A stretch of 64,000 nt of DNA from assembly GCA_033064195.1 (NCBI GenBank), contig JARBJD010000087.1:62001-126000 (forward strand), written 5' to 3'. Below the pieces are notes generated by a model. The model was not told the origin of the DNA. It ran no database searches and saw only the letters and a program-made list of their open reading frames with translations. Shown here piece by piece: positions 34,401-45,200 of the stretch. A program made the translations under genes and the position numbers. This stretch comes from Blattamonas nauphoetae. Its lineage: Eukaryota; Preaxostyla; Oxymonadida. Each line of letters starts with the position of its first letter. Position 1 is the stretch's first letter.

Positions 34401-34458
34401 GGTGTGGGAGAAGTTTATTCAGGGGTATTGGAAACGACTCATTGAGAAGTGATGACAT
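28404..34458 (-). CDS. PDS5: PDS5-like cohesin regulator, very long
   Basis: Exons 34396-34458, 34161-34349, 33915-34096, 33175-33875, 32657-33143 and 28404-32625 (minus) give 1947 aa; animal PDS5 is about 1340-1450. The N-terminus has LKNVEAFLTTQDESPDEK and TAPDMPFTNDQSK, equal to PDS5 DMDQDSEDEK and APEAPYTSHDK. HEAT-repeat blocks follow: FNILFDYVIPNKKEYAEIHH, SIYFKQIL and LLKEWMGRFRDKSEVIRERL, equal to LWQCFLGRFNDIHVPVRLE. The C-terminal half continues as helical repeats with a polyproline run (about 30480-30510) and ends in a basic KPKRKPRRLLP tail. Family role: binds SCC1 and WAPL on chromatin to control sister-chromatid cohesion. All introns lie in the first 1.85 kb. Confidence 0.8.
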
Positions 34459-34486
34459 TCAAAGATTTTATTATGGTGAAGAGGTG

Positions 34487-34994
34487 TCATTCTGAATTTA
34501 GCGAAATGGACTGAACAGAGAAGAAAATCGCTCGTAGAGAGGGTGATTAAGACATTTTTGATGCATGAAGACAACACCTCCTCGATGTATTGAGAAGGAG
34601 AACGAGAAGACAAATCTGTCGATATGACATCTGTAGGGAGATGAGATTTCTAAAATATCAATTCAACCGTTGAGAGTTTCCTCATTCTAGGAATTAGAGA
34701 CGTAGACGATCTATTGACAACTGTGAGAGAGATCTCAGAGAAAATGGCTTTCAAAGCGATGAAGTTGTCTGGAATTTATGATAATGATGAGAAAATTGTG
34801 ATGGATGATAATTCTGAGTGGCATTCACTCCAGAAGAATGAGAAATCTGTCTGAGGAAGCGGCTACCCATTGTTAAATTCTTCGAATAGGTCTCACCCGA
34901 ACCAGCCGTCCTGTGTGGTTGATTTTTCCCATATCCCGTTCTCTGTCTCAAATATGTAGGTTTTATCCCGGTTGATATCACTTAAGATGGCCAT
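34487..34994 (-). CDS. Possible small multi-exon gene upstream of PDS5
   Basis: Several minus-strand stretches read like coding exons between the PDS5 start and the divergent plus gene. At 34994 an ATG opens MAILSDINRDKTYIFETENG, reaching WEKSTTQDGWFG before a GTGAGA donor. Further on, DNFIALKAIFSEISLTV joins NEETLN and then SQYIEEVLSSCIKN through GT/AG introns with matching phase, ending at a stop at 34487. I could not find a phase-consistent join between the first block and the rest, so this is not a complete model. No family recognised. Confidence 0.3.
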
Positions 34995-35776
34995 TATGTC
35001 TCTGACGCCAATCTGCGTTTCCACACAGTCTGAAGGGAATACAGCAATTGTCACGTCAATCAATGCTTTGAAGCAAGATTACGAAGGTGATTTCTCTCTT
35101 TTTTCAATGAACTTTGCCTAAAGACTATCAAAATGCTCAAAATGTACCGAGCTCAAAGAGGGTCGAGTCACATCTCACAGAGATCGAGCCTTATCTGAAA
35201 CAGCTCTTTGATGATCGTCCTTCAGTTGAAGAAAGCGCTATCGTTCTCAAACATCTCTCCTCGATCTTCTCCACTTTTTCTCTCCTAATTGCACATCCAG
35301 CTCCACTTTCAATCGTTGAAACAATAGTTGACATCATCCTCCCGCATTCGGAGAATATCTTGGCACTGATTCGAGCAGTTCCTTTGACATCTCTCGTCTC
35401 TGAATGTCTCTTCGTCCTCTCCTCTTGTCTTCAGTGCGACCCAGTTCTAATTTTTGGTTTTGATTCCATTGGGTACTCTCAAACAATGATGTACTTGATG
35501 GACAACTGCAACAGTCATTCGTTGTTGAGCAATCACACACATTCAATACTGACACTATGTGCTGCTCTCTCCCGAAAATCGTACGACTGTTACAAGGTTT
35601 TCGCTCGGCACTTGACTGTTGAGGGTGGGCAAGATGTTTTTGAGGTGCACTTGCTCAGTCTCGGAGAGCACATTCGAGGAAACTCCAGAGCGTTTCTTGA
35701 CAAGCATCGTGGTGTGAACATCCTCACAAGGGAACGGATTGGTGTGAAACACAAAAAGAAGGTGTTTCCTCGATGA
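34987..35776 (+). CDS. Hypothetical ARM/HEAT-like helical protein
   Basis: Exons 34987-35086 and 35124-35776 join through a 37-bp intron to give 250 aa, or 247 aa from the second ATG at 34996. The product is alpha-helical with repeat-like Leu/Ile spacing (ESAIVLKHLSSIFSTFSLLI, LSIVETIVDIILPHSENILA, HTHSILTLCAALSRKS) and a basic C-terminus (RERIGVKHKKKVFPR). This suggests an armadillo-type scaffold. No specific family is recognised and no membrane segment is present. The first ATG lies within ATGGCCAT, which also holds a minus-strand ATG for the possible small gene. Confidence 0.65.
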
Positions 35777-35976
35777 TCCAGCCACGTTATCAAGGGACGT
35801 AGGTGTATATGTTGGGTAATGTTCTGTTTCTTTTCTGAGTTTGCTCGGGAATTATATCTCGAGCACAGAACCGAATTCAAACTAATAAACATTTGCATGT
35901 TCCATTTTGTTGAATGTGTTTCACAAATCTGGAGTTTTGATTGTGTGGGATCCGATTCCCCGTACTTTTTGAATTC

Positions 35977-37384
35977 ATGTCGCTTGGGATAGGATTCGGG
36001 AAAACAATGCGTCCTCCTGAGGACATCATTACCATTATGAACAAACTTCTTGATTTGATTATGAAGCACGATGATAGTTATGAGAAGAAAGTCCTGGAAA
36101 GAATGCCGAACAATGCCAGGATGGGGTTCCTTGATCCATCTAATATCTATCATTCATATTATCAGCAACTCAAACATGAACGAGTTGTTACATCCAGTTT
36201 TCCATTATCTCTTTTGTTCATGAAATATCACGCTCCTTCTAGACATCGAGAAAGCTGGCCTTACAGCTCTTCCATCGACTATTTCATCCCAAAATGTCTG
36301 AATATTCTACGTTTTGAAGATTATTTCATTTTCTCTTTCATCTCTATCAAGACCACGGAGAATTTGGTTGTTGAAAGGAAAGCAACCCTCTCTCAACTCC
36401 CCAATATCCCTCTTCCTCCTCCACTTCGTTTTGCAATCGACACCCCTAAGCATATAACACCGATTGAACTGTTTGTTTCTTCTTCATTTCATCTTCCCAG
36501 TGAAACAATCCGTCTCACAGCCCAATACATCGCTGAGAAAGGGCGAATTGCACTTGAGAACATCCACCAAGAAAAGAGCCAAGATCCACAATTCGAGTTT
36601 CTTAATCCATCCAGTAGTCGTAATGCATATTTTGTTTCGATCCTACGCCAATATCAGGAGGTTGGCAGACAGAATGAAAGCACGCTCACACAAATCAAAA
36701 ATGAAGCTGCAAATCAGTTTATTCACTTTTTGTCTCAACTTTCTTCTCAGACAATTGATTTATCAGCGAGTCAAGCAGAGAGCAATGGCTGAGAGAGTTC
36801 AAGAAATAAAGCAGAAACGAGAAGAGAGACTAAGAGAGAGCGAGAAATATAAAACTCGGCAAATCGACTGGCATGACTTCATTGTCATTCAAACAATAGA
36901 ATTTGATGAACTCACAATCACACCAAACCAGAGCATGCGCAACAACCAGGCGGCCATCGCTGCCTCTGCAGGCGTCTTAGTTGCTCCTGAAGATGGAGCC
37001 ACTGTCATGTCTCTTCCGTCTCATTCCGTCTCAGCTTCGGGTCAGTCGGGGGGAGACGAGATGGAGGTGGAAATGGAAGATGAGTTTGTCGCAGCACCAC
37101 TTCACGTACAACCCACAGTCCGGACACAAATCTGTCCGTTCTGCAAAAAGCCTATTCCAGAGACAGAGATAGCACAACATATCAAGTACGAAACAATGGA
37201 TCAGCACGAAAGGAACAAGAGGCTCGAGGCTTTCCAGAAAACACGGTCTATTCCTCTTGCTGAGGACGATGAGATGCTTCGGACAGTCAGCAACTTTGCA
37301 AAAAACAGACCCGACTTGACATCTGCTGCAATTGGGTCTGGGAGCGGTTTGGGGAACGAAGGAGAGAAGCGATTCGGACCCTGA
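35977..37384 (+). CDS. SF3A1: SF3A1 / Prp21 U2 snRNP subunit
   Basis: Exons 35977-36196, 36243-36295, 36352-36470, 36501-36716 and 36751-37384 give 413 aa. Two SURP modules are present: MRPPEDIITIMNKLLDLIMK with MGFLDPSNIYHSYYQQLK, and TIRLTAQYIAEKGRIALENI with FEFLNPSSSRNAYFVSILRQ. A linker with IPLPPPLRFAIDTP, the block TRQIDWHDFIVIQTIEF (human QIDWHDFVVVETVDF) and ICPFCKKPIPETEIAQH follow. Family role: the SF3a complex of U2 snRNP that helps hold the branch-site helix. The human protein is 793 aa; this one lacks the proline-rich region and the C-terminal ubiquitin-like domain. Introns are 30-56 bp. Confidence 0.9.
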
Positions 37385-37536
37385 AGCACATTTCACATGG
37401 AATCTATTTTCGAGACTTGCTTCAGTTTGTACAATATGTTCACTGACTGATTTTGTTGACATCATCCTGTGGAAGTCTTTTGTCATTCACAGTTTTGAAT
37501 ATGGGCTGACTGAACCACCTCCACAACAGACCAGAA

Positions 37537-37973
37537 ATGTCATCATCTGATAGGTTTTCTCCTTTTATACTCAAATTTCTGCTCTATTTTCTTCTTCAAA
37601 TTCTGTCATCTCCAGCAAAAAGGAAGAGTTTAGAAAATATCTCGAACGTTCAAGTGTGATTGACAGTCTCACAAAAGGTCTGACTCACCCGTTCCGTTTC
37701 ATCTTTCTCTTTCATCTCCAACATAAACTTGTTTCGTTTAAACTTCTTCCGATACCCCATCAAGTTCTCATCGCATTGTACGAAGAACCAGAAAAGCCTC
37801 CAAATGCTGTGGAATATGTTCGCCGATTCCTCTCATCACCGGCTGGGATCAATGTTGATTCCATGGCTGCCGAAAATGAAGCTCTAAAGAAGAGAGTGGA
37901 AGAGTTGGAACTTCAAGTTCAACAACTCCAAGAACAAGTGCAACAGAAGGATGCTGGTGCTGAGGAACAGTAA
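37537..37973 (+). CDS. MYCBP: MYCBP (AMY-1) homologue
   Basis: Exons 37537-37553 (17 bp), 37616-37677 and 37765-37973 give 95 aa (human 103). The product starts MSSSDSKKEEFRKYLERSS and continues SLTKVLIALYEEPEKPPNAV, near-identical to human MYCBP (LTKVLVALYEEPEKPNSAL). It ends in a short coiled coil (ENEALKKRVEELELQVQQL). Family role: a small AKAP-binding protein, also found with axonemal complexes. The genuine start lies in a tiny first exon. It follows SF3A1 on the same strand after 152 bp. Confidence 0.92.
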
Positions 37974-38232
37974 ACAGGGAGATATATTTCTTTTTAGCAT
38001 GGTCTCCTTTCTGTCACACTTTTATTTTTGTCATCTCGCCATCTCACACAAACAATACGTCTCTCCTCATTTTACCTCCAATATGATTCAAGTTTTCTCT
38101 TTCAAGCGATAAGAACGAGGTAGGTACCATTTTTTCTTGTTTCAGAAGACCACTGTGCGAATAGGGATTTTGGTGGCGATCCAATCCAATCGACCATTTC
38201 TCACCGAGCAGTCCTCGCTATTTTGAAAGAGG

Positions 38233-40841
38233 ATGAGTCGAGTAGCGCCATCATCAAAGGTTGTGAAGAACCCTGAGATTTTTCAATGTCCAATGATGAT
38301 CGTTGGTCTGGAGAAGTTGACAACATCTGTCGTCTCAAATATCCTCTCCCAATCGTACAATGGTTTGTCAATCAGGCAATCATGAAATTGCACTTTATTT
38401 TTGTTCTTTTTGCCACTTTGTCTGATATTGATCTTCACGTCATTCTTCCAATGTTCATTCATCATTCTTCAGTCATCGTTGCCGGCAATGAAACGGAGGC
38501 TAACCAAATTCTTGCCACTCAAGAAGTACATGTTGTTTTCATACCATTGGTATTTCAAGAAAAGAGCGGATTGGATTTCATGGACGAGATTCACGAATCC
38601 TTTCCAGATCTCTTTGTCATTATTGTGTCACTCAATGAGGGTATAGATTCAATGAATAGAGCGTACAAACGAGGAGCTACTGATGTATTTCAAGTCCCAA
38701 TCTCAGCGGATATGGTCAAAACAAGAGTGAACACTCTTCTTGGTCATTCTCTCCTGCAACAGCGAATGAACAGACTCAGTCAAGCACACGAATCTGAGCT
38801 TGCCCAAAGAAAAAACGATTCACAATCATTCGCTGAGTTGGTTGGTCAAATTGATGAACTTCAAAAAGAACTAGATTCGTCGAGCCACGACTATGAACAA
38901 CTTCTCGACCAATTGAAAAAGAAAGATGCAGAACTCGCGAAAGAACGAGAAAAATCAGCCAACTTCGCTAAACTTGTCGTGGGTGCACTCTCAACAAAGC
39001 CAGATGGAAAACCAACTGAAGCATCTGTCCCACTCACACAACTGATTGAAAATGTCCCAGAAAAGGCTGTGAAGGATGCAAAGAACGTCACACAACGAAT
39101 TTCTCGCGCTGCTGAAACACCTATACAAGCTTTGACACGAAGCGTTGGAGAGATTGTCAGAGGAGACACACAGATGAAGCCTCAGGAATTAAAGAAAGCT
39201 TTGATGCAGATGGTTACTTCTCTCTCAGCCGAAGATCTCTACCAACCGCAGTTCCAGAAACTCTTCAAGGAGTGTGGAGTGGACGATATGACAAGACAAT
39301 GGATCCTTGAAGAATTCAGCACGAAGCAAAAGCAGGTTCGAGACGAAGGCGCTCATCTTAATGAAGCTGTCAATATTGTCCAGGTTGGTGACACGAGTAT
39401 GCTCAAGGAATGGTCCTTCAACCCGTTCTACTTCCAAGAAGACGCCCTCTTCTCTTTTATCGAGCTCATGTTCAACGAGTTCGGACTACTCTCACGATTT
39501 CATGTTGAACCATCAACTTTCCGAGATTTCGTCCATCAGCTTCGTCATGCTCACAATGACATTCCGTACCACAGTTTTTTGCATTCGTTTGATTGCTGTC
39601 AGACTGCCTTCTTGTTCTTGACTAAAACCGACATAACCAAATATCTTACTCCAATCGACATTTTTGGTATCTTGATCACCTCGCTCTGTCAGGATATCGA
39701 CCATCCCGGCCTCAACAACCTCTACCAGGTCAACGCCCAGACTCCCCTTGCCCTCACATACAACGACATCTCTGTTCTTGAAAACTTCCACGCGACGCGC
39801 TGTTTCGCCCTCCTCAGCAGGACAGGAATGCTGAAAAACCTGTCTCCAGCTGAGTACGTTGAACTCCGCCGCAACATCATCACCGGCATCCTCTCGACCG
39901 ACATGTCCTCCCACTTCACGCTCCTCACCCGCCTCGCCACACACATCGAGACAAAGCCGTTCAGCAAGCAGAATCCCGAGGACAGGCAGCTCCTGTTCTC
40001 CGTCCTCATCCACGCTGTCGACCTCAGCAACACCACGAAGCCGTGGCATCTCTGCAAGAAGTGGTGCGAGCTGATGCAGGAGGAGTTTGTGCGGCAGGGC
40101 GACGTGGAGATTGAGCACGACCTGCCCCGCTCGCCGTACATGGTGCGGAGTGCAGAGAACCTGAGCAAGATGATGCTGAACATGATCGACTACTGCGTCT
40201 TCCCGCTCTACCAGTCCCTCAGCCGCCTCTTCCCCACCCTCCAGCCCTGCCTCGCCAACATCCAAGCCAACAGACTCCAGTTCATGCAGGGCAACTCCGA
40301 CACCCGCATCCCCGAAATCAAACTCGAGGACACAATCTACTTCGCTGGCGATCCCGACCGCGACGGAACTGACGACGAGGCGTACAACCAGCCGCCAGAC
40401 AAGCTCGGATCGGACCGCGGGATGGGCGACGGGTACGCGCAAAGCGGGGGAACGGTGTACGGGGACTCGGCACCGACGATGGACGGGAAGAAGATGGATC
40501 ACAGGCAGAGCTTCCGGAAGGGGAACACGATGATTATCAACGCGAATCCACAACCGTCTCCGCCTTCGTCGGGGTCGATGTACGGATCGTTTGAGGGAAG
40601 CGGGATAATGGAGGCAAAGACGATTGGGAAGAAGAAGAGTGTGATGGTTGTGAAGCCGAGTGAAGCTCTCGAACTCTCTGTCCAGACGCCGACCCTCAAC
40701 ACTGCCCATACTGCAGGTCCGTCTACAAACGCGTTCCAGCGGGGAACTGTCATGTCTCCCCACGGCGAGCCAAAACGACGATCATCCAACGTCTCAACCG
40801 GAAAGGGATCTGTCCGATTTGTTGTGAATAAAAAGCAGTAA
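38233..40841 (+). CDS. Receiver-domain / 3',5'-cyclic-nucleotide phosphodiesterase fusion
   Basis: Exons 38233-38362 and 38473-40841 give 832 aa. An in-frame stop just before 38233 fixes the start. Residues about 20-150 resemble a response-regulator receiver fold (NVIVAGNETEANQILATQEV, VVFIPLVFQEKSGLDFMDEI, YKRGATDVFQVPIS), but the phospho-acceptor Asp appears replaced (VVFIPL). A coiled coil (about 155-220) follows. The class I PDE domain (about 370-680) carries PYHSFLHSFDCCQTAF, CQDIDHPGLNN and IHAVDLSNTTKPW, which supply the metal-binding His and Asp residues. The C-terminal 150 residues are disordered. Likely role: hydrolysis of cAMP or cGMP with control by the receiver-like domain. The first third is AT-rich and the catalytic part strikingly GC-rich. 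Confidence 0.85.
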
Positions 40842-41093
40842 TTCGTCTTTTTTGTCATTTTTTCATTTTTCCTGGTTTTCATTTCATTATTATCGTCTAG
40901 TCGAAACCTCTTTTGTTTCAGAGGGAGAGCTCGCTATACGTTGGAGAAAAAATGTTCTACCCGATCTGAGAAGCTGTCAAATGAAGGTGAGGTAAAGTAA
41001 TGTGATGAAGAAGAAGTGTTATTTGATTGTGGGTGTGAAGAAGAGGATTACAAGTTGATGAAGGAATAGACAGAATAAGCCTCAAAGTCGGTG

Positions 41094-41719
41094 TTATGCG
41101 GTTTCTCTCTCGAGTGCAGCCTCCATATTCAGAATGATTCCATGAAGTGTAAGTTGCCCTTTCTGGGCAAGGGCAGCCTTTTGTCCGGATTCGTCTTGAA
41201 AGTGAACGAAGCCGATCATCGAGCCACCGCGGATGTGTCCACGGCAAACAACAAAATCAACGCCGAAGTCCTTGAATACATCGGTGAGTTGTTCCTGGGT
41301 GGCCGATGAAGGAAGATTTGTGATTCGGATTGTTTTGGTTGACGGGACTCGAGGAGCGTTGGCTTGTGGTCGGCTCTGGTGTGGCTGAGCTGGCTGGACG
41401 ACAGTCTGAGAGGGGACACCATGTCCACGTGGCCTTTCCTCATATGGTTCGATTTTGATATCGAAACCGTTGAGTGGTTTTCCGCTCAGTGTGGAGCACA
41501 CAATACTACGATCATTTGGATTCTTGAGGGTCACAAAACCGAAACGTAATGAACGGCCCTTGCGTGAACAAATCAAAACGTTCTCACTGGGAAGGGAGAT
41601 ATAAATGATGAGAGTGGTTGATGAACAAACACTGGCGCAACTGTCTCAATGAACGATTTAAGTTGATCAACATTTGTCCTTAGGCTAAGGTTGCTCACGT
41701 AGATTTGATTTTCGGTCAT
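41094..41719 (-). CDS. Two-RRM RNA-binding protein
   Basis: Exons 41631-41719 and 41094-41586 (minus) give 193 aa. RRM1 spans residues about 4-80 with RNP2 IYVSNLS and RNP1 LRFGFVTL. RRM1 is complete only after removing the 44-bp intron 41587-41630. A Pro/Gln linker follows, then RRM2 with IRITNLPS and SMIGFVHF. There are no other domains. The overall form resembles small hnRNP- or SR-type splicing or mRNA-binding proteins, but I cannot choose an orthologue. It converges on the phosphodiesterase gene with 252 bp between stops. Confidence 0.8.
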
Positions 41720-41882
41720 TCAAAGGAGGGTTTAATCGAAATTGTCGATCTGGATCACCTGAATTTTAAAGCCCTCAATGCATTTTTTTGGGACCGGAGT
41801 CTTTCTGTCCGAACATTTCATATATTCAATCGGTCTCCATTTTTGTTTCCGAAAAAATGAATGGAGATGATGAGACAAGAAG

Positions 41883-42134
41883 ATGGGTGTCCGAAGTTTG
41901 ATGAAAACAATCCATTCATTGAATGGAGATGGAATCACTCTTTTGGGAACAGATTACGATCAAAAGAGAAGCAAGTATCCGACAGGCGCAATCATAATCG
42001 TCAAGGTGCGTGGAATTCTCCGCAGCCCACATCACCCAATGAAAGAGGTTATTGGCAATGAAGTTAAGAATGTCACGAACATCGAATGTGTCCATGCTGA
42101 TGGAGAAGATTCTGAGAGTGGCCGAGACCAGTGA
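41883..42134 (+). CDS. Possible small protein
   Basis: An open frame from ATG 41883 gives 83 aa, including GDGITLLGTDYDQKRSKYPT and GAIIIVKV. A GTGCGT donor-like site follows the latter, so part of the frame may be intron. A second frame from ATG 41861 gives 66 aa of hydrophilic sequence and cannot be excluded. The position, divergent from the two-RRM gene with about 140-165 bp between starts, fits the packing seen elsewhere. No family recognised. Confidence 0.3.
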   Translation: MGVRSLMKTIHSLNGDGITLLGTDYDQKRSKYPTGAIIIVKVRGILRSPHHPMKEVIGNEVKNVTNIECVHADGEDSESGRDQ

Positions 42135-42151
42135 CGGGGTTGGAGAGCTGA

Positions 42152-42246
42152 AAGGGAGAAGAGATCAAGGGGAGAAGAGATCAAGGGGAGAAGAGATCAA
42201 GGGGAGAAGAGATCAAGGGGAGAAGAGATCAAGGGGAGAAGGGATG
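42152..42246. repeat. 16-bp minisatellite
   Basis: Five copies of the unit GATCAAGGGGAGAAGA in direct tandem (GATC at 42163, 42179, 42195, 42211 and 42227), with degenerate edges. Read on the minus strand, one unit contains the TGA stop of the large gene ending at 42229, so the array lies in its 3' end and 3' UTR. Confidence 0.9.
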
Positions 42247-45200
42247 AAGAGTGTGGAGTGCATACGAGAGATACTTCATGAGCTTTGTCGGATGGATCCA
42301 GTGTGTCTGGACATCCTGGAACTCATTGGGCGGCATGAAGAAGGGAAGATACATTGCGAGTCTGTACGGCGACTGTGTCATCTTGTGATTAACCGTGAGA
42401 GGTTTCATGAGCTCGACCATCAGCTGCAGATCTTCCAGCTTCTCGTGCTCGTACTGCCGTCGAGAGAGGAAGTGGACGAGATGTGGGCTGTGGAAGGTTG
42501 GGGGCAGGCTGAGCTTCGATGCGATGACGATGCGGATGACAATGTCGTTGCGGATTGGGTTCAGATACTGCACAGGCGGTGTGCTCTGAAGGATGGATCT
42601 GAGGAGCAGGGAGCTGTCTTGAGCGGAGTTGAAGGCGCTTGTGAATGTGTAAGTCTCCATCACAAAGAGGTACATGTTGAGAAGGCTTGTATGTGTGAAA
42701 TCTCTGTTCTCCGTCACTGCTTTGAGAATAACAGCGAGGAGCCTGCTCAGTCTCGGGGGAGGGTGATACTGATAGACGAACAGGGCGGAGTTCTCGCGGG
42801 TTTTGAAGAGCCACGACAGGAAGGCACGCGTGTCATGATCGATTGCTCCATTAATCTTCTCATTCCATACACGTTCAAAAGATCCCCTGACGAGAAATGG
42901 ATGAAGGAGGGCAAGCGGTATTATGTGAGTCTGGCGGAAGATTTCGGACAAGAGAGGAAGCAGCGAGTTAATGTCAACACGATGAATGGATGTCTCCACC
43001 AAACAGTGGATGAGATGTTTGCCCACATTCTTCTTTGGAAAGAGGATCGAGATAGCGCGAAGAGTGGAACACCAAGAGTTGAGAATTGAATCCGAATGCC
43101 AGGGGAGGAATGAGTCTTCTCTTTGGAGAAGGTGAGTGACCATTCTGTCTTGGTCATCACCCTTGAGGCGTTCATTCGGCATGACCTCAGGCCTGATGAT
43201 CAAGTAGAGCTGAAGGAACGAGCGGAGCTGAACCTGAGAAGTTGACTTCGGGGGGAGCGTCACAAGACTCGCAAACTTCTCGGAGATAGAATTCACACGT
43301 TCGTACGATGTGAGCTCGTATTGGATGGAGTAGCACTCGCCCTCTTGCTGAATCCGATAGAAGATCATATTTAAGAGGAGGGACACTGAAATGCGAAACT
43401 TGTGGTCTGTTTCGAAGCGGTACGAACAGAATCGTGCCCACGGGAAAGCGCGAAGCAGCTCTCTTTCAGGTTGTGTGTTCCATCGTGAAGTCATCAGCTC
43501 CATATGAACCATGGCCCAGATCAGCATTTTCTCGTCATTTTCGATGAAGAATGAATGTTGTGGTTGTGTGTGAATGCATTGAACGATTGCCTTGATCTGA
43601 ATGTGTTTCTGGACAAGCTCGAGAAGGATCAACGTGGCAGGCAGGGAGAGTGTTGGAGAAGAATCCAACAGTGAGAACAAATCGCCGATGAAGGAAGGCT
43701 CTAAAGTGATCGGATCCAGTTCCGAATTCTGGAGTTGAGAGAGAACCAATCCGAGTCGGGCCTCGAGAACGTCATCCGAAGAGTAGAAGATTTCGGAGGA
43801 GGAGAGGGAGGCCTGTTGAGTTGGGCTCGGACTGTCTGCGGAAAGATGAACGATCGCTCTTCTTTCGATTGGAGTGTGGTCCTTTGAAACATCACTCATG
43901 CAGCGTCTGGCTCGGATGAGAGTGATCCAACTCAAAATGTCGACGATCTGGCGACGACGAGGATCTGCGTTGAAGGATGAAGAAGGAACATGGAAGAAAG
44001 AAGACGGTTGCGAGACGAGAGATAGGGTTGATGTGTCAGACAGCAGAGAGCGTGCGTCGAGATTCGTGCTGGACAGCGAAGAGTTGAGTGCAGAGATCAC
44101 AAATACAGATGGTTTTGCGATCGACATCGAACGATCCGAATCTGTTGAGTGGGATGATGTTGCCCACAATGCTTCGTGGTCGCATCGGTTCAGTTCGGGA
44201 TGGAGCACGGCCTCCAAATTGTCCAACCCCATTTTGAACGGCGAAGCGGTGAGGAAGGACGAATCTGACGGTCGCTTGTCCTGTTTGATGATCTCATCGA
44301 GATGGGATTTGAAATCACTCCAGTTTTGTTGAATGGATGTGTCTGTGATTGTCTGGTAGTGGACAACCAGCTCCGACAGAACACCGATGATGCAGGATTG
44401 GAGATCGGACGAGAGGATCTCGAGATTAGTCTCTTTCTGGAACTGAGCCATCACATGCCACACGTAGCGAACGCACTGGGCGAGAGAGGGAAACGGAGCA
44501 TAGTCACTGGATTCTCCGCTGGTCAGTGAAAAATGGACAGCGTCGAGGTCGGCTGGGTCGAGGGCGAGGCGGATCAATCCCTGCTCGTTGAGGAGAAGCA
44601 GTGCCTCTTTCAGAAATGGTTCGATGAACTTGGCCGGGTCTTCGGCGATGATCTGCTCTTTCGGGATACAGTTCAATTCGAGCATGTTGATGGCCATCTG
44701 GAACATTGAGACGAGCGATGGAAGAGCACCTTCGAAACTGAGAGATTGCCTTGGGTCAATGGTCATGGGATCGACTTGAAGAATCATGAAAAGAGAACAA
44801 CAAACTGAGTCCGATGAGGAAAGACGTGTCAACAAAGAAGTCCATTTGAGAGAGAAATGGTCTGCGTTGAAGTGTCGTCTCCAAATGGTACACACATTGG
44901 CAGAACCAGTTCACCACCCACTTGAACGAACGTCACCGGAAGGCAAGACAAACCTCAGTGTGAACCACAATTTTCTTATTCGAGAGAGTGGAAGTGAACT
45001 CGTCGAATGGGAGTCCAAGTCGGTCGATCCCAGGCTGAACGTCGATGAGAGGATGAAAGGAAAAGAGTGAGGCATCAAGCCCCATGTCCTTCTTTTCAAG
45101 AGGAGCTGGCTGTGTTGTGAGGCAGTGCTCCAAGCTGTGGAGAGACGGAGATCTGGAGATTGGTTGGTACGTCTGAAGCAATTCGTCAAATTGATCCTTC

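Noticed and set aside
39513-40763. 416-aa minus-strand open frame
   Set aside because: Antisense to the GC-rich catalytic part of the phosphodiesterase, whose metal-binding motifs fix the real strand.
42052-43089. 345-aa plus-strand open frame
   Set aside because: It is antisense to the 1532-aa gene, starts in the minisatellite, and has no family-like sequence. A shadow of GC-rich coding DNA on the other strand.
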